Positions 23,833 through 36,455 of a stretch of DNA of 64,000 bases are shown here, piece by piece. Each line of letters begins with the position of its first letter. Within the stretch, counting starts at the first letter, position 1. The notes under the pieces are model-generated. The model was not told the origin of the DNA. It worked only from the letters and a program-made list of their open reading frames with translations, and did not search any database. A program made the position numbers and the translations under genes. Source of the stretch: Isoetes taiwanensis (Eukaryota; Streptophyta; Lycopodiopsida; Isoetales; Isoetaceae); NCBI GenBank assembly GCA_021234155.1, contig JAJEKV010000011.1, positions 7,055,132 to 7,119,131 of the forward strand, read 5' to 3'.

Positions 23833-24408
23833 CTAGTGTGGGCATGCTGTATCCTCTATTGAGACACAGAATGCCAAAACAAGAGCAGAAAACAATATCA
23901 AGACAGAGTACAGTGATAATCTAGATGTCTTACCAATTGGAATTCTTTCGTATGATGGTTCATGAGAAAGATCAAAGCGCAAGCCTTGACGTTTAAGCTG
24001 TAATATACTATCTTGATATCCTCGTGCCACTGACTTCTGTAATTCAATGTCATTCTTCAGTATCCATTCTTCTTCTAGTTTACTGTGCACTGCATAGCCT
24101 GCAGCGCATGATGCAATAAGAGACAAAGCCATGGGAATCCAAGAGAACCCGCATTTGATTTTGCTGGTCTGTGAGATAGCAGTGACAAGTACCCCTTGGA
24201 AAACAAAATAAAACCCTAGTAACTGATAGATTTCGTTCTTTATGTTTCTCAACCCTTGTTCTTTGCGATCTATTCGTTGACCGTATATCTCATCCTCCTT
24301 AACCCATGACTCGTACCTTATTCTGAGTTTAGTTGTCATCATTACCTCTTCGAAAGTATCGTTAAATATAGAATCCATTTCACGTCTTGTTATCTGGAGA
24401 TAATGCAC
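23833..24408 (-). CDS. Uncharacterised membrane protein
   Basis: A single open frame of 191 codons, or about 187 if it begins after the CTCCAG acceptor-like site at about 24,397. The N-terminal half is charged and probably helical (RIRYESWVKEDEIYGQRIDRKEQ). Then come two hydrophobic segments (LLGFYFVFQGVLVTAI and PMALSLIASCAAGYAV), a second charged stretch (YQDSILQLKRQGLRFDL), and a last hydrophobic segment (YSVLILFSALVLAF). A donor-like GTAAGA lies just before the last part, so the final exon could differ. I do not recognise the family. The compositional pattern and lack of stops suggest a real gene. It faces the same way as the small gene at 26.2 kb. Confidence 0.55.
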   Translation of the reverse strand: MHYLQITRREMDSIFNDTFEEVMMTTKLRIRYESWVKEDEIYGQRIDRKEQGLRNIKNEIYQLLGFYFVFQGVLVTAISQTSKIKCGFSWIPMALSLIASCAAGYAVHSKLEEEWILKNDIELQKSVARGYQDSILQLKRQGLRFDLSHEPSYERIPIGKTSRLSLYSVLILFSALVLAFCVSIEDTACPH

Positions 24409-26219
24409 AGTTGAAAAATTCTGGATCTAATAGAAACAATAATTAGAATCAATACTCCAAGTTTACCTTGAGCTAGGAAGGCCCTGTGATCAAGGGTTAA
24501 ATTTGCATGGCAGCCCTTCCATTCTTTTGAAGGGCACTTCAAAAACTTGCCTTTCGGTTTGAATGGCAGTTTTTAACGTTGCCATTCTATTGCATGGTAA
24601 ATTTTTTGGCTGCCATTAACAAATTAACCAGAAACTCAATAACTAAACCATGAATTTGCTTTATTGAATATAACACTCAATGACTCCAAATCATACTTCC
24701 AAATCTCAAAGACTTCCAATCCAAATCGTACTTTTGTTCTTCTAATGCTTTTGCTTCAGCAGATTGGCTGCCACAGAGCTAATCGAGACCACTGTAATGA
24801 CTGTATCGATATGGGCGGGCGGGAGCCAGGAGGAAGGATCAAGAAAAAGGGCAGGTCCGTCACTGCCGATCAAGAAAGGGCCAACTTTTTCTCAAATCGT
24901 GCATCACCATTAAATTCCAAGCCAACCAACTAGAAATTTATTTAATACATAGTTAGTTAGATAATACATTGTATTGTATAGACATATACATATACAGGAT
25001 ATGACAATGACATATGATACTTGCATGGAAAAATATTCGACGTATAAATAATTAGAATAAAATATTATATATAATAATGTGTATAAAATTAGAAATTTTT
25101 AAAATTGATAGCCATTCTGTTGAATGGCTACATTATTTTCTACATTTCAGTTTGAATGGCACTTTTTTATGTTGCCGTTCTTTTGTTCTTTTGCACGGCT
25201 ATAAAATGAAGTGTCGTTCTCTGCATGGCTGGAGGGCTCCAGAATGGTACTGCAACGTTCAAATTTAACCCTTGCCTGTGATTGATCTAAATGATCTCTG
25301 CTTCTTCAGCAATGCTTCGGTGTGGCTTCTTTTCTTGGAGATATACATTGTGTAGCCTGGTCAACTATAAAATTTACTACTTTGCTAGTATAATACTGCT
25401 TATGAAGTTTGAATTGTTGCCATGGACAAAGATAGAGGAGAGACCGTGAAAAATTATTACATTTCCTGCAGGCTTCGTCTAAGCTGGCGATGGCGTCTGT
25501 CCGATTTACAATATTATTAAGTATGTCACGTATCTGGTGTATTCTCAGTCAGTTGGGCCCAGTCACACGTCCATGCTAGAGCAGTAAATGGACATTCTTT
25601 GAACCTTCTCTGCAATTTATGGTGCATTGGTGGGTGCCCAACAACAGTGCCTACAATACTTGATATGAAAGATGCTTAATTTGGACGAAATGTGGTGGTC
25701 AATTCGGGAAAAAACTTAGACAGGCCTAGCCGGGTTGACCATGTCCTGTTGTGCAACCAGGTCCATTCGCCATGTCTGATAGCAGGAAATTCAAGAAGAA
25801 ATTAATTGAGTTTGAGCTGTGAACTGTGCAGAAACTTTTGACCGAATTAACCACTTCTTTGATCGAATTCACACTTCATTGCCAATCCATTTTCCATAAG
25901 AGATGATGTCCAAAGATATTCTCTAGGTAAAGTTTGTTCTTATCTCTCCCTTTTGAAACTTCGTAGTAATATATATGATATCAAAGTAATTCAATACGAG
26001 GAAAAATTCATTCTTGATGCTTTGCACGGTTGTAAAATAAGAACAAGCTTTCAAATTGGTTTTATTAAAACGAAGAACACACTGAGTACAGGGCATAAGA
26101 TCTACTGGTATTCAAAGAACAATTTTATATGAAGCAGAATAAGGAATGAACAAAATTGATAAATCATTCAAGCAAATTATTACAGTACAAGTTGAATATC
26201 AAAAGACAATATCAAGTTA
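24409..26219. other. Intergenic, AT-rich with a GC-poor repeat remnant
   Basis: No gene is seen. Between 24,480 and 25,270 the phrase GTTTGAATGGCA with GTTGCCATTCT occurs in two places (near 24,555 and 25,150), each near the words ATCAAGGGTTAAATTTG or its reverse. The pair looks like the inverted ends of a degraded element spanning about 24,490-25,275. Confidence 0.35.
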
Positions 26220-26639
26220 CTATCGCTGAATTTTTACTGCGACGTTGCTACTTCCTGGTTGCGCATTATAAATTTTCCTCTGCTTGTCCACCTTATACTT
26301 TTTATTCACCGTATCTTCGCAAGATATAGTGATTGCTTCTGAAATTTTTATATCTTCAGGGAATTTAATATAGTCTCCGGTTGGAACATCCTTCCCTCCA
26401 TCTCTCACAAAAACGTCTAATTCCAAAAAAGTATCCTCATCCGTCCCGCGGAGAACATCTTGGCTTTCTTTGGGAGCAATGGTGTATCTGATGGGACCAG
26501 CGACCCCTCTAATCCTTTCTCGAAGGACTATATCGACTTCTGTATTGTTTGTGATTTTAACAATATCGGCCTTACTAGAGAAGCGCTGGAATAATTTTGC
26601 CATTCTTCTTATAACTCTTAACTCTTGTTCTTTTGGCAC
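26220..26639 (-). CDS. Small uncharacterised protein
   Basis: 139 codons with no stop; an inner Met at residue 13 (MAKLFQRF) is an equally good start. It is probably soluble and rich in beta-type sequence: ADIVKITNNTEVDIVLRERI, then GPIRYTIAPKESQDVLRGTDEDTFLELDVFVRDGG, then PTGDYIKFPEDIKI. The regular alternation and the lack of low complexity support a real gene. No signal peptide or known motif is seen. I do not recognise the family. Confidence 0.55.
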   Translation of the reverse strand: MPKEQELRVIRRMAKLFQRFSSKADIVKITNNTEVDIVLRERIRGVAGPIRYTIAPKESQDVLRGTDEDTFLELDVFVRDGGKDVPTGDYIKFPEDIKISEAITISCEDTVNKKYKVDKQRKIYNAQPGSSNVAVKIQR

Positions 26640-28074
26640 TCCCGTAGCTTTTATTATTTCTTACGGTATTACTAATACTATTAATTGCTTGCAAATTTAG
26701 CTTTAAATAAAACACTAGGAATATGCTTAAGAACATGCTTATGAATGCGTAGTTATCCTAAAAAGATACCACTTTTCTATTTAATGTGCCAAACACGATA
26801 CACGTTTGATGCACTACATATGCAACATAGTGTACTTCATGCATTTCTAGTAAGCCTCCAACCCATCAAGTCTGAGGTGGCATGCAAATTTACTGTTAGA
26901 TCTAAGCTTCTTCTCATCCACGATTATGAAAATTAGAATGATTGGATCCATTATTTTGTAGTCAATTTTGGGTAGGACTTACAGGCACAATTTTAAAGTT
27001 TTCCACAGCCTACCATCCCCAAATCAATGGCCAAATCTAGATTTATACCATGTTTGGTTATCAAGATCATGATAAACCTGAACCAAGGAATCATTGGATA
27101 GAGGTTCACTATTGTGTATCAAAGTGGAGTATGAGGAAAAAAAAAAAACCCATCTTGAAGATTGTTGGGAGAAGACTTGTATTGATCCTTAAGATCCACC
27201 AAGGAAAAGGGAAGTAAGGTGTATTCATTGGTCTTATGCACCACCAAGAGGAAGATCCTTAAGATTCACGAAGGAAAAGGGAAGTAAGGTGTATTATGTG
27301 GTGTTATGCACCACCAAGAGAAAGAGATATTACATCCATATGAGCGCAAAAGATTCCTAAAGTACATAGAAAGAAAGCAAGTATAAGTCAGAGATGAACT
27401 TTTCTCACTTGTTTGCATCACTCTTGTTTTGTCAATATGTACTCTCCAAATTTATAATATATTTGATAGATGTACCAATTCTTAATGGCATCTCTGTTGT
27501 TGTGTTCCATCTCTTTGTTACACATCAAGTTAGGTTCACTCTTAATTTTAATTATACAAGAAATTTATCGCGGCGGCCAAGGCCGCCGCGAACATTTCTC
27601 TTCTTCCAAATCCATTAGGGGGGATTTGTGTCAACTTGGAACCAACGTGAAAACACATCTTCAAGTATATCTCAAGCCATGATGCTAAAACACATCCTCA
27701 AGTATATCTTAAGCCATGATGCTTTGCCCTCGTATTGAAGATAATAATGTTATTTCAAGGCTCTGGAAATGAGGTTCAAATTTTGAGATTCACTTTGCTC
27801 GCATTAAGTTAGAACATTTAAATAAAACCCCATTAACCAAGAATTGTCACAGAGCGAGGATAAATATAAGATCCACTTGTTTGGGTTAATGGCAACCAAA
27901 TTTTATGTCGGAGATTTTGCCATTGTCTGATTCTACCCGATTCATTCGTTTTTTGGCACCACTTGGGTTGTTGAATCCAGTTTATTTACTTGGTTCCGGT
28001 GAAAAATTGGAGCCCCAATTCCGTTTCCTTGATTCCACATTGGTGATGTTTTGTTTTTTAAGGTGGGTTGGAAT
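26640..28074. other. Intergenic with a short perfect palindrome
   Basis: No gene can be supported. A direct repeat of about 60 bases (GATCCTTAAGATYCACSAAGGAAAAGGG type) occurs at about 27,185 and 27,255. A GC-rich inverted repeat with 10-bp arms (CGCGGCGGCC-AA-GGCCGCCGCG) stands at 27569-27590 in AT-rich DNA. Confidence 0.45.
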
Positions 28075-28094
28075 GATCACTACTACAGAATAGG

Positions 28095-28265
28095 CAGTTT
28101 GCGACGTCTTAGCGACGTAACGAGGACATCAAATGTCGCATGCACACGTTTTAATAACGTTTCCCGCTCGTCGCAAATGACGTCGCCGCGGATTCGTCGC
28201 AGCGCGACGTCACGTCGCATGTGCAATGTCACGTCGCATGTGCAATGTATTAGCGACGTCACACA
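28095..28265. repeat. CACTA left subterminal repeats (GCGACGT motifs)
   Basis: GCGACGT or its complement occurs about ten times, including a 22-base direct repeat GTCACGTCGCATGTGCAAT. It matches the right-end array in motif, as expected for transposase-binding sites. Confidence 0.75.
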
Positions 28266-29075
28266 AGGCCCCCAAAATTGAATTAGTATGATCTTTTTCT
28301 AATGATTTCGTAGTAAAAACCAACTCCTAAAATCAATACCGGTATGTGGGCCAAAAAGTTTACAAATCATGTCTAGTTATACCATATAGTTCATCAATGC
28401 AGTTTAGTAACATGACATACGAATAGTGTTTCTTCACATGGTATTGAAAGATGATAATTTATAGCTAGTTTTTGTGACAACTTGAATATATGATATGTGC
28501 TACTACTTAATTTATCACGTTTATCGGAATGATATTTGATCACATCTATTATCCTTGGTTTATTGACATTGTAATTTTACGCGCGTAATTAGTATGATAT
28601 CTTACAGTGATTAATCATCTTTGTTATTTTATTGTATAATTATTATGGTATTTTATAGTGACTAATTATCAATAAAACTATGCGTGGTTTAGATATACCA
28701 GTATGATTTTGCTTCCACGATAATGTGAAAAATTAGTGTGTTTTTTTTCATGATATCAGCCTTACTGTGCTTCACGTGGCAAGTTTGGTAATGCGATAAA
28801 AGACCATAGTATTCAACCTTCATGTATTAGCGTAATAAAATTTGAGGGTTCATGATTTTTTTTACATGGTTCTAAATTGTGATATCTCCTAATTAATTGG
28901 TATATTTCAGCATATGGTTCATTTGAGCATTTTTATTTTATTTTTCCTTTTTTTTAATCCAACTTATTATCAGTATTTTTGATTAAAAAGGGAAGAGTAC
29001 AGAAGACCAAGATGCTCAATTTTTTTTTCCATTGAATTTTGTTATCAGAGTACATTGAGGTCCTTCGCCTAGTAG

Positions 29076-30715
29076 TTAGGAACACATGTGACAGCGCAGA
29101 CAATTAGTTTGTTTTGATTGTCTTAATTTGCGCATTGCATTGTTTTCAATTTGTCGTATGCGATTTCTAGTCACATTGTACATGTAACCCACTTCTTCAA
29201 GAGTCTTAGACCTGCCACCAGCCAGACGTATAATCTCTCGCTCCTGTGGTTTTAAAGTATGCAAAACTTTGTCCACATCTTCTTTTAGCCACAATGCACT
29301 GGTAACTTTCTCAGTACATTCAGAAGTCTCATCTGCAAGTATCTCCTGCAATGTTAAAGGCTATCAGCATCTGTTGAATAGCAGTTGAATCAAGCAGAAT
29401 ACAAGCTTACCGTAAAGGCTGTAGTGCCATCACCAATAGGTCTGTCAAGAGACCAAATTGGCTTTGACCAATTCATAAACTCAAGCCAACAAACTCTGCC
29501 AATTCTTGCTCTTCAGGAGCTCTTCCATGCTTCTCAAAAAAATCTATTTTGGCATTCCTTATACGCGATATTATCTCATAATGATGAACCTAAACGAAAT
29601 TAAATGTGCAGCATTAGAGGAAAATAATTGATTGCACTCATAGTCAAGAAAATGAAAAAATATGCACAAGGGCCTAATGGACAACGTACAGGTAGACGTA
29701 TGCTTTTTGCCTTCAGCGCCACTGCCCTGCTTATTGCTTGTTTTATCCACCAGTACGCATATGTTGAGAGCTTAAATCCCTTGGTAGAATCAAATTTCTC
29801 TACTCCTCTGATCAAACCTATGCTCCCTTCCTGCAGCACTAAAATGTATATCACACATTCTTTGTATATCTTATGCTGAAACAGCGCCTCTAAGGAAATT
29901 AAAATGAAATGAAGCAGGCAACAAAAATAAAAGTAGAGTGTCCCCTTTAACTGCATAGGTAGAAACAATCATATGCTTAATTAGTTCGATGTCCTTCCGT
30001 GGACCATATCAGACAAAGCAAAGCGTGATTTCTAAAATTAAAGCATTCTACGCCATAGAAACTAACATGATGAAAATGATAGTATTGGGGTCATAATCTT
30101 TTATCAATCAAAAAGCTTTCTAGATAAACAAGTTTGATTAAGAAACGAAGAGGAAAGCCAACCTGAAGAAGATCTTGATTTGACAACCCATTTCCTTGAA
30201 ACTTCTTAGCAATGGTTGCAACTAAACCAAGGTTACAACTAACCATCTTGTCCTTACATTTCTTCCCCGCCCATAATTTTCTTTGAAGAACGGTTAAGCT
30301 CAATGGTCCCTGCAACTCTTGCCCATTTTATCAATGAATTCAACCTTCATTCTCTCCAATTTAAGGAGATCCTGCATTGACAAATAACATGATGCAATGC
30401 AAACATCTTGTGAGAACCAACTAATGCAAACATGTGAGAGCCAACTAATGCGGAACGGGGATAAGCGCTAAATCCATTTGGGCTTCCAACACTAGCACCA
30501 ATTGCTCCAAATTGCCGGACCACAAATTGCCTTCGGTACAAAGGCGTTGGTTTGCCATCATTCTTCTTGATGGCCTTAGCTGTCAAGAGCACGCAAGGAG
30601 TCCCACAATTTTTACATTTACTCCAAAAACATTTTTTTCTTGCCAAATGCTTTCGGCTATACATTAAAAGCGGCTTATCCATCAGGCTATGAGCAGACTT
30701 GATATATTCGTGCAA
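29076..30715 (-). pseudogene. Plastid RNA polymerase sigma factor (SIG-type), captured and broken
   Basis: Sigma factors direct the plastid-encoded RNA polymerase to promoters. Minus-strand exons match sigma-70 in order. Exon 30163-30309 (regions 1.2-2.1: CKDKMVSCNLGLVATIAKKF, ending SNQDLLQ) joins exactly to 29690-29830 (regions 2.2-2.4: [14 protein letters not shown], then [13 protein letters not shown], ending IRLP). That joins to 29411-29589 (region 3: VHHYEIISRIRNAK, HGRAPEEQELAEF) and then 29076-29345 (region 4: TLEEVGYMYNVTRNRIRQIE). Splice sites are intact and two exons are multiples of three. Region 3 has a deletion with a frameshift and stop after GLSL, and region 4 ends in a shortened tail. 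A possible N-terminal exon lies at 30,347-30,715. It sits inside the CACTA element, and the retained introns show capture at DNA level. Confidence 0.75.
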
Positions 30716-31149
30716 GGTGTTTCTGCTTTAAATTCCTTAGAAAGCTAATTATTCAAAACGCTAGATGCCTCATGAAAATTGAGTCCATGCTTTAAGTATG
30801 TCAATAAAAAATCAATATTAATAATGTTAGCTAAATGATCCAAGTTTTAGATCATGTATGTTGCTTGCCTCAATGCAGACCAGTTGAGACAAACCCTAAA
30901 ACAGTTGAAATAGCATAAACAATATTGACTATAAGAATGATTTGCAATGCCCATGATATTTACAGCCAAAATAAGAACCCAAAAAAACATTCTTTATTCA
31001 ATCCACTTAGTGAGCCATACAAAAGGGTGCTTTCTCCCATCTGCAGAAAGCTTTGGTTCAAATATCCTGCTCTAGTGAGAAAGCTAATACCATACAAACA
31101 AGTTTATTTTTACAACACAGTTATAAATCTGCTATATTACTTAGCTACC

Positions 31150-31650
31150 TTATTGGTCTCCAACTGGTTCTGCTTTCTTAGATCTTACAAGTGTCCCTAA
31201 TCCAGACAGGATAGAAGCAGCACCAACAATACCAGGGATAACACGAAGTGCTCTGAAACAAATAAAATTAGCTTGAAAAGTTGAAGCAGAAGGCAAGTAG
31301 TACAACTCTTAAATAAATGAGGTGTAAGAGAATCTGAAATTTACCTGGGAACTAATTTGATAGATGCAGCTAAACTCGAAATAATAGCTCCAAGTAAGAT
31401 GGCTATGATGCCAAGCCTAGAAGCACTCGATGGCTTTAGATTTGCTGCATTAGACAGAGACCACAGTTTTCTATAAGCAATAAAGCAGTCTATTTCTTTG
31501 AATTAGATTCACAAGCAATACATAAAAATATAAATGAGCAAACCTGTTTGGAAGCTCATCTATCACAGCATTTTGTTTTGAATCATCACCATTTGGTCCT
31601 TGCATAATAGTATCCTTCAAATTTCTTTGTTGGAAGATCTCTCTAGACAT
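31150..31650 (-). CDS. Small three-exon membrane protein inside the CACTA element
   Basis: Exons 31544-31650, 31345-31470 and 31150-31252 have good GT/AG borders. Their summed length is 336 bases, exactly 112 codons including the stop, with no internal stop. The protein (111 residues) starts MSREIFQQRN. It has a polar N-terminal third, a hydrophobic segment RLGIIAILLGAIISSLAA, a second one GIVGAASILSGLG, and a basic tail ending KKAEPVGDQ. Two membrane spans are likely. I do not recognise the family. An intact spliced frame inside a transposon means either recent capture or retained function. It faces the same way as the sigma-factor exons and may come from the same donor locus. Confidence 0.6.
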
Positions 31651-31873
31651 TGTAGAACCAGCTACTAAATCCCAATGATGCCAACAGTTCAAAACACAAA
31701 GATCCAAACACCCATATTATGATCCTGCACTTGATCCTTGTATTTTTGCTAAGGAACAAATGTAATCTGCGCAGCCGTTTAGGCGCCAACAAAAGTAGAG
31801 AAAAACCCAAATAACAATCTACGCCTTTGAAATCTATATACAAAGATGAGGCCCACGTACATCCGTTGAGCAC

Positions 31874-34800
31874 ATAAAAACGATTTTATAAATGCCTCTT
31901 TTGCAAAAACGATTTTGCAAATGCCTCCTTTGCATTACGATTAAGGCAACATGCACAAGCCCTTTTACAAGCAACAAGCTCGGGCCATTTTTTTGGTGTA
32001 GAAACTATGTATTCAAAGCTTTATACAACTCGGGGGCAAATTAAAGCTATTTTGAAATACTGATTCGTAGCGTTAGATTCTTGAAGCGGACCAATGCTCA
32101 TCGGTTATTTTTGGGCATATCCAATGCCTTCTAATCCTCTTTTTTCGTAGCTTTGGGACTTATACATTGCATAAACCATCTCTTTGATAGCCACGAACCA
32201 TAGTGTTCCGGACATCGAAGATGCGATGATCGGACCAAAAAGCCCCAAATGCTTCGGTTATAATTTTTTCTTCATAGAAAACTCCTTAACGAGAAAAATC
32301 ATAAGGGAATATTGCTTACAAGAAAAATCCTTAAAGGGGATGCTCCAAATGTACATTGGTTAAACTACATGAAGTATTTGATGCCATCGGCACCATGCAC
32401 CAACATTGCAATAGTTCCGCTTTTTCTATGCTAAGAAATATCTTCACAAAAATAACAAGTAGGCTATAGGTATTTGTTTCTCTACCATCATTTTTTGTCC
32501 TATAGCAAACAACATGGCAACTGGGTCGACGATTCCGCCTCCGGAATGGAAAGCGACACAGCAATTCCGCTCAAACGGTCACCTGCAGGTAAGAATCAAG
32601 CAGAACTCCCAGTTCCCATGTTGTGGCGGCCTGGAAGTGGGTCGCGGATTGCAGACCCGCTCCCGGCTCCCGCCGGTCGCGGGGCCCCTGGAATCCGCTT
32701 CCCACATTCCATGCCGCCATATATAATATTAACAACCGTACCAAACCTTGTACATGGTTATTTTTCAACTTGCTCATTTGCCAAATGGTATCCCTTAGAG
32801 ACAAGCTTTCAAAAAGCAATTAAAGTCAAATGACAACATGTGTACAACAAGTGTAGTTGTCCAACTTGTATTTTTGTATTCTTGCATAGTTTTTCCATCA
32901 CAATTTCAACGATACGAAGATTCAAAAAGAATATTCTCTTCTTCCTCCTCCTCGTCCTCCTCCCCTCCCCGGGGCATCAGTTCCATACTTGCCCCGTCGC
33001 GATGCCTCGTAACAAGCTAGACATCGTGTGATTGGGCATGCTATAAGGTACGGAACAATGGTTCGATTGCGTGATTGCATCTAGAAGGATAGAATTACCC
33101 TATGACACATGTTTGCGGAGTAGAAGATCCATCAAAAGCCCGGATTGCTCATTGGTCATATTAGTTGGTCATTAGAGTAAATTGGATGCTACGGACTCAT
33201 GCGCGAACTCAAAACCACATTCCGCTTGAACGGTGGGATTAGCATATGGAACAGTATTGGTGCCCCAATACTTAAACCCTATGAAATATGTAGGGCTTAG
33301 GTTTTGGCAGCTCTCCCTAGCTCTGAAGTGCCCGAAAGCTTGCTTACAGGGTTTCATCTAGGGTTCGAAGAGGAGGAGAACAAATGCCCCCTCCCTCCCC
33401 CTTAGAGTAAATTGATGCTACAAACTCATATGCAAATTCAAAACCACATTCTGAGCTTGCTAGAGTAGCGAACTGGATGAACACTTCATTTCCCCCTCGT
33501 GCCCCTACGTTGAAAAGGGGAAAATTTAAGGTTTGACACATCCTTGCGGTGGATGGCCATTTTTTCTCTCTTCGGAGATGTTCCTTGGGAGATGAGCTAC
33601 CGTTTGAATGACATTGAATTTCAATACTTGTTACCATTGCTTCATCGATAATGTTCTTGAATGTCGATTGTGTCGCCACTATATTAAACGGCTCATATTT
33701 CTCATGTTTGAAAAAAAAACTTGTGAGTTGTCGCCACTACATTGAATTGCTTGTATTTCTAATGGTTTGACAGAGTTAATATATTCATGATGCAATATTC
33801 TAGACTTGAGATTAATGGAAGGAAGGAAAAAATTTTAACGTCCGCGGAACCCAATCGGGTTATGGGACACAAGTACAAGACGGGACCGAAGTCCCTAACC
33901 AGAACATGGGCCGAAGCCCTTACAAAATAAAGTATAATCACCATGGCCCAGATTAAAAACCACATGGGAAAAAACTGTTGCCAGGATGACTACATATCCA
34001 AAAATCCATGCTATTGCAAGAAGCAACAAGCATACCTCCAACAAACAAAACTTCACCAAACGTCTCCGAACCGTAACCTCTTCACAGCTGGGTGCTGAGG
34101 ACTGGTGCGAGCTTACGCACGCGCTAAATCTCCATCTTCTCGATAAAACCAGAGCAAATAGATGCTGGTGCAAAGATCCTGGTGCTGACCCACTGAAGCA
34201 GCTCGATCAAACCACTAGACCATAAGAGCTGCCACCAGGAACAGGTCAAGTCCCTAAACCCACAGAGCAGCTACCTGCAAGAAGGCGGTGGCCCTGAGGG
34301 CACCGCTGAAGTTGAAAACCGGCGCATCCAATAGGCCCGAACTCCAATCACCCAGGCGCGCAGGGAAGGCGGCGTTCAGGGAACCGCTCAAGGAAATCGC
34401 TCAGAGGAGGTGCATCCTCACCAGGCCAAAGCGCTCACTCCCAGGCGCCACCCATCACTGCACCTCCCAGGCGCCACCCTTCACTGCACCCAGGCGACCA
34501 AACAGGTGCCCAGGCGCTCAGGCAGGCGGAAGGGGAGGGGGAACACCATCATGAATATTTGACACAATGAAAATTTTTTGATGAATGAACACTCATGACT
34601 ATTTGGACTAGTGATTTCGTGAGAAATATCATATAGATGTTGAAACTTGTGCTGGCTAAAATATAGGCCGTTATCAATTGGTCGAGTGAAACAATGTAAA
34701 AAAAAAAATCATGGGAGGCAGATGATTTCTTGGCGGTCTAACTGGATCCGAGAGGATAAATAAGAACTGCTAAGATTAACAATGGATTAAAAAAGGATCT

Positions 34801-35904
34801 TGTACTTTCTTGAAATTTTAAAATTTCAGCTTGGCTAAGTGGTACGGGCTTCTAAAATAAGGTTAGATGGAAATGAGGATGGAGAAATGTATCATTGATT
34901 TACCACATTATTTCCATATCCATACATCTAAAATTGAACATTGTTTATTGTAAGGAATAAAAGTCTTAGGAACATGCTTGACATTATTTAGAGTTTTACA
35001 TTAGGACATTAATATCCCTTATCACAAGTGAGTTATACCCTCAACTTTAGCTAGAATGATAGATTATTAGTAGCTGAAGGATTTGTCATTGTTTCTATAG
35101 GAGAACCCTTGACAATGATGCTCTACACCATACCTCTAGAGCTCCTCACCACTGTAAATTTAACATTTTAAATAATCCAAATCCTCTTTCAGACAAAATG
35201 TGCATATTGTATGGATACTGAATAATATACCACTCAGAATACATTGGCAAGAAAGAAGTACAAATGCACACTTAGGTAGAAAACAAGATAGAAAACATAG
35301 ACCACACCATGCAACCACTAAATAAGTCAATGTATATAACGCAATTTATAATTACAAATATGAATCATGCTCTAAAAGTAGTGCACAATTAGATATAATA
35401 GTTGGAAATACTAGTTATTGTAAAAAATTATGCATAAAAACGTAATGGCTTTAAGGATTGAAACAAGTATATTAAAAAAACAACAACATAAACCAATATA
35501 GTAGACTGCTAACAAGCATAGTAAATAAGCATGTGCCAAAAACCATAACGCACTTTCAAAATCAAATGTGGTTTTTGAACTAATAACAAAAACTTGGGAG
35601 GATTAAAATTGGGTTAAAAATATGTATATGACAGTGATAACTAGTATGTAAAATCATCTTTAATTATAATATTGATAATGTATACTTAAAAATCATCTCG
35701 TAAACCAGTACTAATTTTAAGAAACTAGTGTAAGACATAGAATTAGTATAAGAACTATGATCAAACTAGTAGTGATATTAGAAAACCATGAAAGTCATCT
35801 AGTTTTTATTGACATTATGGCTTGCATGTATTAAAAACCACCCTTATACAGGTTTCTATCATGATTATGACTGCAAGTTAATTTTTGGGGGCCTTGTGTC
35901 ATGG
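31874..35904. other. CACTA interior without a clear gene
   Basis: Mostly AT-rich. There are GC-rich islands at 32,510-32,720 and 34,080-34,545; the latter has several copies of a CAGGCGC motif. Neither gives a recognisable protein on either strand. They may be parts of other captured sequences or nested elements. Confidence 0.4.
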
Positions 35905-36455
35905 ACGTCCCAAATATGTACAAAATATGTCCTTATGACGTTTTATAGACGTCGCTCATATGTTGCTAAGACGTACATATATGTGCGCCCAAAATATTTT
36001 TTTGTGGACTTCAACCCCTAACCTCTGGCTAACAAACGTGAGGCCTTACCAACACCTCAATTAACTCGTATTTGTATTTATTCTATGTTTATTCTTTAAG
36101 TCGCAATGAGACGTTGCAGTTACGACGTTTCACGTTGTAATGACGTTGCACTTGCGACATGATACGTCGCTAGTGCGGCGTGGCACGTAGTAGACCATTG
36201 CGACGTCTGGCCAGACGTTCCAACTGTGACGTCTGACGTTCTACCTGCAATGTCGTTTGAATTTTGTGCAATGTCATAGGAACGTACTCGATTTTTGCCA
36301 TTGCGACGTCTGACCAGACGTTCCAACTGTGACGTGGGACGTTCTATCTGCGACGTCGTTTAAATTTTGTGCGACATCATGGGAACGTACGCGATTTTTG
36401 CGACGTGGACGTTTCATATACGTCGCAAAGTGACGTCGCAAACAACCCATCCTCT
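35905..36455. repeat. CACTA right subterminal repeats
   Basis: The GCGACGT motif recurs many times. A unit of about 110 bases, containing CGACGTCTGRCCAGACGTTCC and TTTTGTGCRAYRTCAT, is present twice in tandem (from about 36,194 and 36,303). The phrase CCAGACGTTCCAACTGTGACG is exact in both. Confidence 0.75.

Noticed and set aside
27569-27590. CGCGGCGGCC inverted repeat as a terminator or element
   Set aside because: It is a perfect 10-bp palindrome, but alone, without extended arms or duplication. Bacterial-type terminators do not apply here. Noted in the intergenic entry only.
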